NCBI GenBank assembly: GCA_030704615.1
Contig: CM060731.1
Location: 44,208,001-44,268,000, forward strand
Source: Takakia lepidozioides
Lineage: Eukaryota; Streptophyta; Takakiopsida; Takakiales; Takakiaceae
Direction of reading: 5' to 3'
DNA length: 60,000 nucleotides
Positions 43,615 through 53,829 of this stretch are shown piece after piece (position 1 is the stretch's first letter; each line of letters opens with the position of its first letter). A model generated the notes under the pieces. The model was not told the DNA's origin, searched no databases, and saw only the letters and a program-made list of their open reading frames with translations. A program made the position numbers and the translations under genes.

Positions 43615-44052
43615 TATATATATATATTTAGACCATTTTTGTGATACATAGATGTATCCGTAGATGTGTTGGTTAGTGTGTAGTGTCTTGGAAATGTTAT
43701 AGCGTGGAGGTCCTAGGTTCAAGTATGCATTGCCTAATATATGTAGAACAGAACCGGAGTCAATGGTCAACTAATTTCTGAAATTCAAATCTTACATTCA
43801 AATTCAAATTTTCCTACTTAGATTCAAATGTACACCCTTAAATTGCGACGTCTGGGTTTTTTTTTGTTTATTTTGGGCGCCGGACGTCGCGAGTCGCGCC
43901 ACCGTCACCTTGCGACCCCCCAACGTCGCTATTTAGCGACGTTTCTGGTGCGACGGCCCATTGACGGGCGTGCGACGCCAAATTTAGGCCGCTACCCTGT
44001 CCCAAAAGGGGGCATTTGCCACGGCGTTGCTAAGTCCCCCTTTTCTATAGCG
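43615..44052. mobile_element. CACTA-like element copy 2, right half
   Basis: It starts in TATATATATATATTTAGACC and continues through GATACATAGATG and TGTTGGTTAGTGTGTAGTGTC, as in copy 1 at 29140-29215. The right end has GCGACG subterminal repeats and, inverted, CGCTATAGAAAAGGGGG at 44052. With 31156-31791 it makes one element of about 1.07 kb split by the 11.8-kb insertion. Confidence 0.7.
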
Positions 44053-44057
44053 ACCAT

Positions 44058-44180
44058 AGGTCCAAAAATTATGAATCCACCTTGATGCGTGACCCCTATT
44101 CATCAACAAGGGATCAAGAAGTCGAACAAAGGCCTTGTGGTTTGGGAGATCTCAATCTACAGACAAAACAAACAAACAAA
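44058..44180. repeat. Dispersed repeat, second copy of 2110-2230
   Basis: GGTCCAAAAATTATGA and GTGGTTTGGGAGATCTC occur in the same order as at 2118-2208. It is the right flank of the CACTA-like copy 2. Confidence 0.5.
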
Positions 44181-44927
44181 CTATCAAATTTACTAATATA
44201 TTAATGTCACATCGTTGCATTCCGAAGTTATTGAATGGTCAATTCCATTTGTATCTTAAAGATAGGTTTATTGATGAGTCGTAACATTAATGAATGCTTA
44301 AGGATAACGTTTCTTCTGTGATTGCAAAGGATTAAAGCTTGTTTCGGTAAGAGTTTTCCTTCCTTCTTCTTTGTGTAGAGTAGGGTGAACTACGGTCTTT
44401 ATAGTAAATATCACTTGATGCTCGTAAGAAAACAAACGAAAGCACAATCTATGGCGTCTTTTCATGCTTTAGGAAGTGTTATAGTAACTTTAGTTGGGCA
44501 GCGGACATTTTCTTAGACATTTCCAACTAATAATTGTTGTTTTTCTTAGAGGTTTTTTCAGCTAACTGCACCTCTACGTTTATTGATGTTCAAAACACTT
44601 TTTGTGGTGAAGAGTTTCCTCATATTTATAGACTTGATAAGCCCCAGATACACAGAGTGATGCATAGACATGCTAGAAAAACTATTTAAAAAGTAAAAAA
44701 ACCATAGACATTAACATGAGTACATCCTAATATCTCTCTTCCCCCACATATCTTGAAATTCCCATGTGACTTTTCAGGTGTGAAACACTCTGTGCCAGAA
44801 TAATTGGACTCTAGCTTACTTTTTATCATTGGCTTGAATGTGCGAGAATAAATATTATAAACTTCTCATGATCCAAACTTGGATCAAAAGGTCAAAAAAA
44901 GTTGAAGAGATTGATGTTTAAATATCA
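44181..44927. other. Upstream region of the F-box relic
   Basis: AT-rich DNA with no recognised coding region. It would contain the former promoter of the F-box gene. Confidence 0.35.
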
Positions 44928-46078
44928 ATGACAACAAGTAGCCGAAATAAAAGCCATTTAGTAACTATCCCACATGGTGCTCAAAGCATTGAACCTATGG
45001 ATCCAAAGGTGTGGAGTAAAATACCTAATAACTTGTTGGAAAGATTGTTAGCTTGGATACCGGTTGACGATTTTTTCCGCTATTGTGCTGTATATAGACG
45101 TTGGAACTCACTCATGGTATTGCAAAGCTTTCTTAACATTCTTTCAAGTGTTCCTTGTTCATGGCAACCTTGGTTTATGCTCTTCAATAATACAGATGGC
45201 GTGACCTTCGATTTTTCATCAAAGAAATGGTTTCATATACCCCTTCCAGTAGCCGAGGAGGTCTTACGTTTTCCTATTGCATCAGCAGGGGGACTTATTT
45301 GCTATTACACAAGTAGATACAACTCATATGCGGTGGGTAATCCTTTTGACCAAATCTTGGCATGAATTGCCCCCATTGATTGAAATAAAAAAATTTGAGG
45401 CCGCAGCTATGATTGTAAGCACTACTCGAAAAACTTACAAAGTGATTGTAATGGGAACTAGAGAAGCAACTTTGAACACCTTGGAGAATGTTACAGAGGT
45501 CTATGACTCATTGAAAAATGCATGGCGCTATTGTGGGAAAATCCATGCCTTCGCTTCCCAATGTCAATTGTTGCGGATCTGTCTATTCATGGTGTGATCC
45601 TGACGCATTGGTGAGGTTCGACATAAAAAAAAGGATTTGAAAACATATTCAAACCATAATGCCCCATGACCTAGAAAAACAGACAATTGTGAATCAACAA
45701 TTAATACAATGTGGAGAGAAACTTTTCATGGTGGGGCAAGTGGAGGAAGAGTTCCAAAGCAAAGGCATTCGTATATGGATGCTTATGGTGCGCAAACACA
45801 TGAAGTGGGTAGAATATGATCGAATGCCACCTGAATTATTCATTGAGTTTCTCGGGAACGGAATGGACATTATTTGTATTGGGTCCGATGATCTGTGTTT
45901 ATTAGCTACTCCGGGGGGGAAGTTGATTTTGACATATGATATTGTAAAGAGAAGGTGGGGACAAGTCCCTGAAATCTGTGCACCTTGCTTCCGCAACGAG
46001 GGGTTTATTGATGGAATCTCATTTTTGCCGAGGATTGGTATGCAAGCTAACAAAGAATCCAATGTCATCATAGATTAG
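44928..46078 (+). pseudogene. F-box protein (HWS/UFO-type F-box-kelch-like) with two frameshifts and a nonsense codon
   Basis: The first block (44928-45363) has an F-box at about residues 28-66 (VWSKIPNNLLERLLAWIPVD, CAVYRRWNSL) and then WFMLFNN, FDFSSKKWFHIPLP and AGGLICYY, a layout seen in HAWAIIAN SKIRT/UFO-like F-box proteins. An extra T in TTTT near 45346 shifts the frame; the sense continues as TKSWHELPPLIEIKK. A second indel near 45557 shifts it again, and TGA at 45638-45640 interrupts before KHIQTIMP. The last block runs to 46078 with a kelch-like end (YDIVKRRWGQVPE). F-box proteins are substrate adaptors of SCF ubiquitin ligases. With single-base indels, sequencing error is possible for one of them but unlikely for all three. 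Confidence 0.8.
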
Positions 46079-46390
46079 TCTCTAACACCACTGTGATAAA
46101 AAAAGTATTGGAAGAGGTAGATCGTGGGCCATGGCTGATTGGTTGGCCTCACAAAAAAGCTGTAATAACCATATATTGAGATTTGAGATAAAACAAATGA
46201 AACATACCATATGCTACAAAATATAAATGTTATTACTGAAGATAAAGCTTAAATGACGATTTTACAAATACCTATTTGTTGTATTGCATCGACTTAAACA
46301 TGTTGACGATCATTTTGAGAAAATCACACCATTAACATGAGTTGGAGATATAACTCAATTCTTATCACTCTACAAACATCAAAAATTTTA
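46079..46390. other. F-box 3' flank
   Basis: No gene recognised; AT-rich. Confidence 0.35.
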
Positions 46391-46560
46391 TTATTTTTTG
46401 AAAAGAAACCTGGGAGCGACTGCTCACAATTCAGGCCCTTGAGGATGGAGGAAAATTTAACCCCCTTTCAGATAAGCCATTAGGCACCCAGGAAGGAAAC
46501 ATCACCACCAGACCACCCGGTCACGAACAATCCACGCACTGCGCAAAGCAATGTGTTTTC
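46390..46560 (-). mobile_element. SINE copy
   Basis: On the plus strand a T-rich run leads into AGAAACCTGGGAGCGACTGC, TCACAATTCAGGCCCTTGAG and a GAGGAAAATTTAACC segment. This is the same order as the copy at 9165-9340. A tRNA-like head is suggested by CACCAGACCACCCGGTCACGAA but is degenerate. Confidence 0.55.
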
Positions 46561-47208
46561 AATTTTCAGAAAACAATCTTCAAAGTAATTCAGAACAACA
46601 ATAAAATAATATGATTAGCATACACTACACTACATATAATATGACCTATGAATAATAATGGATCAATAGTATATTTCAAAGTTGTAAAGGATAAAATGTA
46701 GATGTTCTATCAACTTTTATTTCACAAATATTCCACTTGTTCATCAACATTGTAGCAAATGATTTCAAAGTATAATATTACTATTTAAATAGACTATATA
46801 TATTATTGATCTAGTTTTTATGTAAATATATATATATATATATATAACTATATTGATTGTTTAATTTTGTGTTAAAATTCTATTTTTTAATTGTTTTTAA
46901 AATTTGTAGTTTTGATTAGCAAGAACACAAGGATTGTGGAGAACAGATCAACGATGTATTTCACTAACAATCAACACTAACAACCAACAAATAAATACAT
47001 TAAAGAAAAATTAACTACTAATTATTCTTGGAAGCCTCCAGTGTATATAAAACAAGAGCTTCATAACCAGTGTTGGACAGGTATTAAATTCTAGGCATAT
47101 TAAAGAGTCTATATAAAACATCTTTGCTTAAAGTAGTATGGAGGTTGTTATAAACAATGGAGTATAGGCTTTTAAAATGCGCAAAAAACGTGGGAAGCTG
47201 GAAAAGGA
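46561..47208. other. AT-rich intergenic DNA
   Basis: No gene recognised. A (TA)n run lies near 46826-46846. Confidence 0.4.
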
Positions 47209-47213
47209 AAAGG

Positions 47214-47766
47214 TGTCAAGGACGAGAACATGACTGAACACAAACAAAAGATCAGATTAGAGGTACAAGACTAGACAAGAAATTAAGGTCGGCGTGGCCG
47301 AATGCATGATGAGTAAACATGAATCAAGATGATCTTTATAACAATGGACAAGAGTACAAGATATTGAAACTCGACTTGAATACTGGAATGCTGGAAACTG
47401 GACTGGAGTACCAGATACTGGAAACTGGACTAAAGTACTGGGAACTGGGCTGGAGTATTGGAACTGGAAACAAAAGTAGCTTGAACTGGTGTTGGCGAGA
47501 TTGAAGAGTGTCCAGTTTTGCCTCCTATAGGTTCCCTAAGAGGCTTCCCCAAGTGAGGTTTCTTGATGGAGAAGTTTCTTCCAAATGAAACTTCCTGAGC
47601 AGTTTCCCAAGTTACTCTCGGTAATTTGATAAACTCCCGGTAACTTGGTAACTCATGGTAACTCATGTAACTCATGGTAGATCACGGTAAATCATGGTAA
47701 CTTCCGGTAACATGATAACTCTTGGTATTTACTCCTGGTAAGTTCATTTGGGCTATGTCCGTGACA
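47214..47766 (-). repeat. 3' LTR of the chromovirus (553 bp)
   Basis: It begins TGTCAAGGACGAGAACATGA and ends GGGCTATGTCCGTGACA on the plus strand. Compared with the 5' LTR it lacks about 17 bp, including the TATATATA promoter box, and a further indel lies near 47555-47580. Confidence 0.93.
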
Positions 47767-47780
47767 TCACCCCCTCCTCT
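47767..47780 (-). promoter_or_regulatory. Polypurine tract of the chromovirus
   Basis: The minus strand reads AGAGGAGGGGGTGA directly before the 3' LTR, the position expected for the plus-strand primer. Confidence 0.85.
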
Positions 47781-48224
47781 AGCGCCGAGTTTCTCGAGGA
47801 GCGGTAAAATCTTGGACTTGCTTAGAGTTGGAGAAAATCCGAAATCCGGCGAATGGTACTTGCCAAGTATTCGGCTCTTCGTTCTTGACTCAAATGATTT
47901 ATAGGTCCCTGCAACCATCGATAATGTCCAACACCTTAAATTTGGGACCACGCAGTAATTTGAGCATTCTGATTTTCGAATTCAAATATGATTTCGTTTC
48001 CGAAGCCTTAACCTCCAACAGGATTATCAGACTTCGAGTAGGCTTCACTTGCCGTCGTACGAGGTCCATACGAGGAAGTACGCATCGCATTGGTGACCCA
48101 TCGTCTCGAGAGCGTCGGCGTGATGTTGAAGGTCGTGAGAGTCGGAACGGCTGATCTGGTAGTTGGCTTGTCTAGCAGGTTGGCTAGGGTCTCGGGGATG
48201 TCCCCCCCCTCAATAAGCCTTACG

Positions 48225-48320
48225 GCCTTTCATGATGGTTATTTTTTCCACCGTCTTGTGACTCGTTTTTAATTAATTTGATTAGCAAAGCCTCCGTCCC
48301 CTTTCTTTTAAAAAATAATT
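48225..48320. repeat. Dispersed repeat within the chromovirus 3' region, shared with 9440-9555
   Basis: GGTTATTTTTTCCACC, TTTTTAATTAATTTGA and GCCTCCGTCCCCTTTC occur in the same order as near 9450-9530. Being present in both an LTR element and in unrelated DNA, it is probably a small insertion (SINE-like) in the retrotransposon. Confidence 0.5.
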
Positions 48321-48518
48321 TTTTTGGCTAAGCGACAGTTCCAATGTATTTGGTTCATGTGACTCCATGCTGCCAATACAAGATGCAAGAGTGCTGGAAG
48401 TGTAGCTATATATACTGATGCGTGGTGCTCATCCCTCCTTAGCGTGTATCAAGTACACTGAATGTTGAGTCTTCACTTTGAAGCTCACTTGGCTGACATC
48501 ATCGTTCTCACGTCTTAT

Positions 48519-48895
48519 TGACGTGTAGCTCGGGGTTTAGCTGGATATCGTTGATGAAACTCTTGGACTTTGTCAGATGCATTGGCGAGGTTGGATGAAG
48601 GTTCCCACGTTCATTCGCTGATATCGTAGTCTTTCCAATGTACGAAATACTCAAGACGTTTATATTTGACGCGAGAGTCTAGGACTTCGTCGACTTCATA
48701 CTCGATTTCCTGATTGACTTCGATTGGTAGAGGTGGTACGGAAACTCTTCCTGGAATATTCAATAGATGATACCACTTCAATAATGAAACATGAAAGATT
48801 GGATGGATGCGCATACTTCGTGGGAGTTCAAGCCAAAAACTGACCAGATTTATTTGTCGAATAATTTTGAATGGTCCCAGGCGTTGATAATCCAA
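48519..48895 (-). pseudogene. Chromodomain region of the pol polyprotein
   Basis: The segment reads LGPFKIIRQINLVSFWLELP and HPIFHVSLLKWYH, then EVDEVLDSRVKYKRLEYFVH and WKDYDISE. A TGA stop follows and the frame continues TWEPSSNLANASDKVQEFH to a natural stop at 48519. Aromatic positions of the chromodomain cage (Y/F-V-HWK-Y, WEP) are present. Chromodomains of this type guide integration to heterochromatin. A single nonsense codon interrupts it. Confidence 0.88.
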
Positions 48896-49740
48896 CTTCC
48901 TTGATGATCGCGAGGTTTGTATGTCCTGTCAAAGGAGCCACACACACGATCTCCGACCTTGAACTGGGGTTGGAGTTGGCGATGTTGATCTGCATACTCC
49001 TTATATTGTTTTTTAGCTTCTGCGAGGTGGGATGTAAGCTCATTGTGAATCATAGCAAGATGAGTAGCAAGGTTTTCTGCAACAGGGCTTCCAAAAGTTT
49101 TCATGTGGAAAAGGTTTGCTCGAGGATGATGACCATAATTGGAGAAAAATGTAGTTTGTTTGGTCGAAGAATGTATAGTGTTGTTGTAGGCAAACTCAGC
49201 TAATGGCAGAAGGTCCGTCCAATTATCTTGGTGATAATTTATCGTACAAAGAAGATATTGCTCCAAAATCTAATTTACGCGTTCGGTTTGACCATCAGTC
49301 TGTGGATGATTAGTTGTAAAGAGGTTGATCTTAGTATCCAATATGTGAAATAATCCCCTCCAAAAATTTGATATGAATTGTGGTCCTCGATCAGATACGA
49401 TGTCATTCTGGAGTCCATGAATGCGGTAGATATTATTGAGGAAGAGTCTTGTAGTTTCCTCGCCTGTAACCGTCTTATTACATGGAATGAAATGTTTCAT
49501 CTTCGTAAGACAATCCACAATAACAAGGATTGAGTCGGTGGTCTTGGAAATTGGAAGGTCCGTAATAAAGTCCATAGATAAGGACGACCATGGACCCTTG
49601 GGAATGGGTAATGGTTGAAGAAGGCCGTAAAGTCGATGTCGTGGTCCATTCGCCCTAACACACGTGTCACAAGATTTTACAAATTCTTTCACGAGTTTCC
49701 ACATCTGCGGCCACCAATAGTCCCTGGATATCAATTCCAT
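48850..49740 (-). pseudogene. Integrase of the chromovirus
   Basis: Zinc-binding end CDTCVRANG is followed by the catalytic core with SMDFITDLP (first Asp), IVSDRGPQF (second Asp) and GQTERVN (Glu). A TAG at 49267-49269 follows directly, in place of the usual Gln. After it come ILEQYL, EFAYNN and a GPY/F-like region VGDRVCGSFDRTYKPRDHQG. The DDE triad is complete; the stop makes it non-functional. Confidence 0.9.
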
Positions 49741-49847
49741 TGTTTTGTTGAAGCTGAAATGTCATGCAGCCGGAAGATCATGACATGTTTGATGAATTCG
49801 AAGTCGTTTGTAACATGTGGATTGTCTCAAGGTTGATTTAGTTGACT

Positions 49848-50513
49848 TCATAGAATCGTGACAAATTGGTCGCTCTTCAGTGCTTTCTGAATCTCCTTTA
49901 TGATCTCTGCATCGTCATAGGTGGACATGGATAGCATATTCAATTGGAGATTTGTTGGTTTCAAGATGATGGATTTCTGTTGATCAAAAGCTGCGTCCCC
50001 TTCTTTTGGCGCAAGATACGATCGTCGAGAAAGAGCATCTGGTTTTCCTTGAAAATGTCCGGGACGGTAGGTAATAACAAAATCAAACATTGCTAGTGAC
50101 ATACTCCATCTCGCTTGACATCGATTCAAAACACGAGCACTCATAAAATACTCGAGGTTTTTGTGATCGGTGTAGACAGTGACCTGATATTTAGCCCCCT
50201 CTAATAGATGACGCCACTCCTCAAAAACATCGATAATCGCTAGAAATTCTTTGTCATGGATTTCATAATTGATCTCCGCAGCAAAAAATTTGCGAGAACG
50301 AAAACCAACAGGGTGAAGTCGACCATCCGTATCGTATTGAGAAAGTATTGTGCCAAGCGCAAAGTATGATGCATCTGCTTCCAAAAAGAATGGTTTAGAT
50401 GGATCTGCATGTACCAGTATTGGAGCCGTTGCAAATGTCTGCTTCAGTCTTTCAAATGCTTGGTCAGATTTCTCGTCCCATACAAATTTGTCATTCCTTG
50501 TGAGTCGTGTCAA
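49848..50513 (-). pseudogene. RNase H and connection domain of the chromovirus
   Basis: The frame contains FVWDEKSDQAFERLKQTFA, then FFLEADASYFALGTILSQ (RNase H Asp), then EFLAIIDVFEEWRHLLEGA and VYTDHKNLEYFMSARVLN. It is one of the longest undamaged pieces of the element. Confidence 0.9.
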
Positions 50514-50728
50514 TGGTACAGCAATTTTGGAGTAGTCCTTGATGAAGATTCTATAGAAATTTGCAAATCCTAGAAAACATTGTATATCTCGGACCGAAGT
50601 TGGTTTAATCCACTTGATGATGGTTTGTATTTTCTTCTGATCCTTAAAGACTCATTGTCGGAAATAATGTAGCCCAAAAATTTGACTTTAGATTGGTGGA
50701 AAAGACATTTTTTCAACTTAACATATAG

Positions 50729-51196
50729 TCATTTTTCCCTCAATTTATCAAGGACAAGGCGTACATGACGACCATGTTCTTCTTCATTATATGAAAATAT
50801 CAAAATGCCGTCCAAATAGATGACTACAAAGTCATCTAAAAATTCTCGAAAGTTGTCATTAATCATGTGTTTTGTTGAAGCATTTGTAAGACCGAAAGGC
50901 ACAACATTGTATTCGAAATGTCCGTACCTTGTGCGAAATGCAGTCTTCCATTCGTCTGCTTTCTTTATTCGTGCAAGGTTGTGAGCTCCTCTCAAGTCGA
51001 TCTTTGTGAAAAAATTTGCTCGTCCAAGTTGTTTAAGGAGTTCGAAAATCAACGGTAGTGGGTAACGATTTTTTATAGTGACTTTGTTGAGTACACGATA
51101 GTCCACACACATGCGTAACAATCCGTCTTTCTTCTTCACAAATAAGATAGGTGCTCCCGTGGGTGATTTCGAATGTCGAATGAAATTCTTTGACAA
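50729..51196 (-). pseudogene. Reverse transcriptase of the chromovirus, catalytic site mutated
   Basis: [20 protein letters not shown] and [15 protein letters not shown], then [16 protein letters not shown] and FGLTNAS are RT motifs. The catalytic motif reads [12 protein letters not shown], so the YxDD box has Gly for its second Asp. The polymerase would be inactive even without the stop codons around it. Confidence 0.9.
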
Positions 51197-51452
51197 ATTT
51201 TCATCAATGTATTCGCGTAAAGCAACCAGCTCCGTCTAAGATAAATTATAGATTGGGCCGGTGGTTGGGCTCATTCTTGCAACTCAATTGCACAATCATA
51301 AGGTCGATGTTCTGGCAACATGTCTGTATTTTTCTTCTCGGAGATATCTTTGAAATCTTGATATTGAGTGGGTAATGTCGAAGTACCTTAGTCTGTTATG
51401 GTCTTGATCGGAGTCGCATAAAGAGCAAATGTCGCGTCTTTCTTTGTAGCTT

Positions 51453-51839
51453 TCATGAAGACTCTAGCTCCAAGAAACAGGGGTTGAATACCTTTGATAC
51501 TTTTGCATTTTTGTTTTGCCGAAATTTTCGTGATCGCCAGTCGATGTCAGGATTATAAAGTACAAACCAGGGAAGTCCAAGGATCACAGGATTTGTTGGA
51601 GACTGGATGACATTGAAAACAATCTGTGATGCTTGATTTTTAAGCTTAACTTCAAGGGGTCGAGTTTTATGGTCAATGTTTCCTGATGCTAACGGTCGTC
51701 CATCGATGACTTCAATAGGGGCCGGGAATTTCTTTCTTGCGAGCATTAAATTATGTTGTTTCGTAAAGTCTTTGTCAATAAAACACGCTGAAGCGCCCGA
51801 GTCCAAAAGTGCTTCTACGGAGATATCTCGATTTTGCAT
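51453..51839 (-). pseudogene. Aspartic protease of the chromovirus
   Basis: ALLDSGASACFIDKDFTKQH carries the DSGA active site. ILGLPWFVLYNPDIDW is the typical downstream motif of Ty3/Gypsy proteases. Frame intact over this stretch. Confidence 0.88.
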
Positions 51840-51940
51840 CCTGATCTTTACTGGAACTGTGAAACAAGGTACAGGGTCTGGAGGTAGAAAAAGACCTTTT
51901 TGTTTTTAGGAATTTGGGGTGTCCAGCCGCATGGTCCCTA

Positions 51941-52984
51941 CTATGACTGGACATCTTCGTTTTCCGACCTCCTCGTATCGAACACTTGAGTTGTGCCCCG
52001 AACTTTGAATCTTATCTTGTTGGGGCAGTTTAATGCTATATGATCATCTTCTCCGCAATAAAGGCATAATCCATTCGAGCGTCGTCTTTGTTTTTCTTGT
52101 GGCATCAATGGATTTAATCGGACAGCATCAATCTGCATATGATCATTACCGGATGTCTGATGGATCGTTGTGTTTGGTGCCGTAGTAGCAACAGCATGGT
52201 GCGTCGTCGACCATCCATATCGTTTCTCTTGACGTCTTTCGAACAAACGATTATCGCATGCAATGACTTGGATGATGAATTTGCTCAGTGTACTCACGTT
52301 TGGCATTGTCAGCAACAAATCTTTTACATCATTTTTTAGGCCACATCGAAACTGACTAATGAGGCTCTTCTCATTCCAGTTGAGGTCACACACAAGTTGT
52401 CGAAATTTGGCAGCATAAACGGAAGCAGAACGTGCCCTTGACGAAGATTTCGCATCTTTATTTCTGCAACTTTCTCTCTATTATTCTCTCCAAACGTTTT
52501 AGTGAACTCGGACATGAACGCTTTAAAATTTATATAGTAAATACATTTTTTTCTCTAATATCGGTGCAAACCAAGATAGGGCAGTGCCTGATAGAAGGGT
52601 GCCCACGAATCCCACTTGAATATCTTCATCAGGGTAGCGTTGTGGATGTAGTCGTAGAAACAATCGTACTTGTTAAACAAAACCTCGAAATCTTGATCTC
52701 GTCCCATCAAATTTCTCGGGCATGCTGACCTTTGGTTCCCTTGTAATCTGTTGAAGATTTGGAGGAACTGTTGCAGTAGGAGTTGTTGTAGTAGGGACTC
52801 GTAAGGTTGAAGATTCATTGTTCGACTCCTTCAACTCTGAAATTTGTTGTTGCAAATTGTTGAGAGTGTTGCCAAGATCTTGAGACTGATCAGCTTGTAG
52901 TTGGGCAGTAAATGTACGAAGTTCTTGCATCTGGAGCTCAAGACTCTGCAAGGTGACGACCATTTCCGCAAATGTATCTTCCAT
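51941..52984 (-). pseudogene. Gag of the chromovirus, with CCHC zinc knuckle
   Basis: A start ATG at 52984 opens a coiled-coil-like N-terminus (LQSLELQMQELRTFTAQLQA). The gag core continues in a second frame (52555-52818) and third frame (51941-52393). The last contains the zinc knuckle CLYCGEDDHIALNC (C-x2-C-x4-H-x4-C). At least two frameshifts separate the pieces. Confidence 0.85.
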
Positions 52985-53004
52985 CTAATTAACTAAGGAA
53001 CAAA

Positions 53005-53017
53005 CTTTAGTCTCGTC
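53005..53017 (-). promoter_or_regulatory. Putative primer-binding site of self-priming type
   Basis: Four bases inside the 5' LTR the minus strand reads GACGAGACTAAAG, which does not resemble the usual tRNA-type TGG... site. It matches, 11 of 13, the complement of the expected first bases of the element's own RNA (minus-strand CTTCAGTCTCGCC at 53287-53275). This is the arrangement of Tf1/sushi-type self-priming retrotransposons. Confidence 0.55.
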
Positions 53018-53021
53018 AAAT

Positions 53022-53591
53022 TGCCAAGGACGAGAACATGACTGACCACAAACAAGAGATCAGACTAGAGGTACAAGACTAGACAAGAAGTCAAGATCGG
53101 CGTGGCCGAATGCATGATGAGTAAACGTGAATCAAGATGATCTTTATAACAATGGACAAGAGTACAAGATATTGGAACTCGACTTGAATACTGGAATGCT
53201 GGAAACTGGACTAGAGCACTGGGAATTGGGCTGGAGTACTGGAACTGGAAACAAGAGTAGCTTAAACTGGTGTCGGCGAGACTGAAGAGTGTCCAGTCTC
53301 GCCTCCTATATATACTGGCTCTAGGAGGTTCCCTAAGAGGCTTCCCCCATTGAGGTTTCTTGATGGAGAAGTTTCCTTAAACAAATGAGGTATCTTGATG
53401 GAGAAGTTACTTCCAAAGGAAGCTTCCTGAGCAGTTTCCCAAGTTACTCTCGGTAATTTGATAAACTCCCAGTAACTTGGTAACTCATGGTAACTCATGG
53501 TAGATAAATCATGATAACTTCCGGTAACATGGTAATTTGATAACTCTTGTTATTTACTCCTGGTAAGTTCTTTTGGGCTATGTCCGTGACA
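53022..53591 (-). repeat. 5' LTR of the chromovirus (570 bp)
   Basis: Plus-strand limits are TGCCAAGGACGAGAACATGA and GGGCTATGTCCGTGACA. It retains the TATA box (53307-53314) that the 3' LTR lacks. Confidence 0.93.
53275..53314 (-). promoter_or_regulatory. LTR core promoter: TATA box and inverted repeat around the expected start site
   Basis: TATATATA (minus strand, 53314-53307) is followed by GGCGAGACT, 11 bases and AGTCTCGCC. Transcription starting about 27-30 nt after the TATA box would begin near 53287-53284. That places the sequence complementary to the primer-binding site at the 5' end of the RNA. Confidence 0.55.
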
Positions 53592-53596
53592 AAAGG

Positions 53597-53829
53597 CGGG
53601 AACGAGTGGCCGCCCGACCCTTTGCCACTGAAACCCTAAATTCTTTGTCCTTAAAAAATCTCTTGGTCAATCGTTTTTGCATACACATTCCTGACATGTG
53701 GGGCCTTTCTTGGCACCAAAAATTTCCAACATAGGTTCAGACCTGACAGAGTTACAACCTCCAGAAAATCCAAAACAGCCTGTTTCGGGCTTCACGGACG
53801 TTTAGGGGCTAATGTTCTCTGTTAACCAG
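53597..53829. other. Flank between chromovirus and older Gypsy relic
   Basis: No recognisable coding sequence; possibly the eroded 3' part of the older element's integrase. Confidence 0.35.

Larger units (their letters stand above)
47209..53596 (-). mobile_element. Chromovirus-type Ty3/Gypsy LTR retrotransposon, nearly full length, defective
   Basis: The element spans 47214-53591 between two LTRs and is flanked by a 5-bp direct repeat AAAGG (47209-47213 and 53592-53596). Both LTRs start TG and end CA. Read on the minus strand, the order is 5' LTR, a short leader, gag with zinc knuckle, protease, RT, RNase H, integrase and chromodomain, then polypurine tract and 3' LTR. That order and the chromodomain define a chromovirus. 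Every coding block carries stops or frameshifts, so it is dead. It may have landed in or beside the older Gypsy relic at 53.8 kb. Confidence 0.93.
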
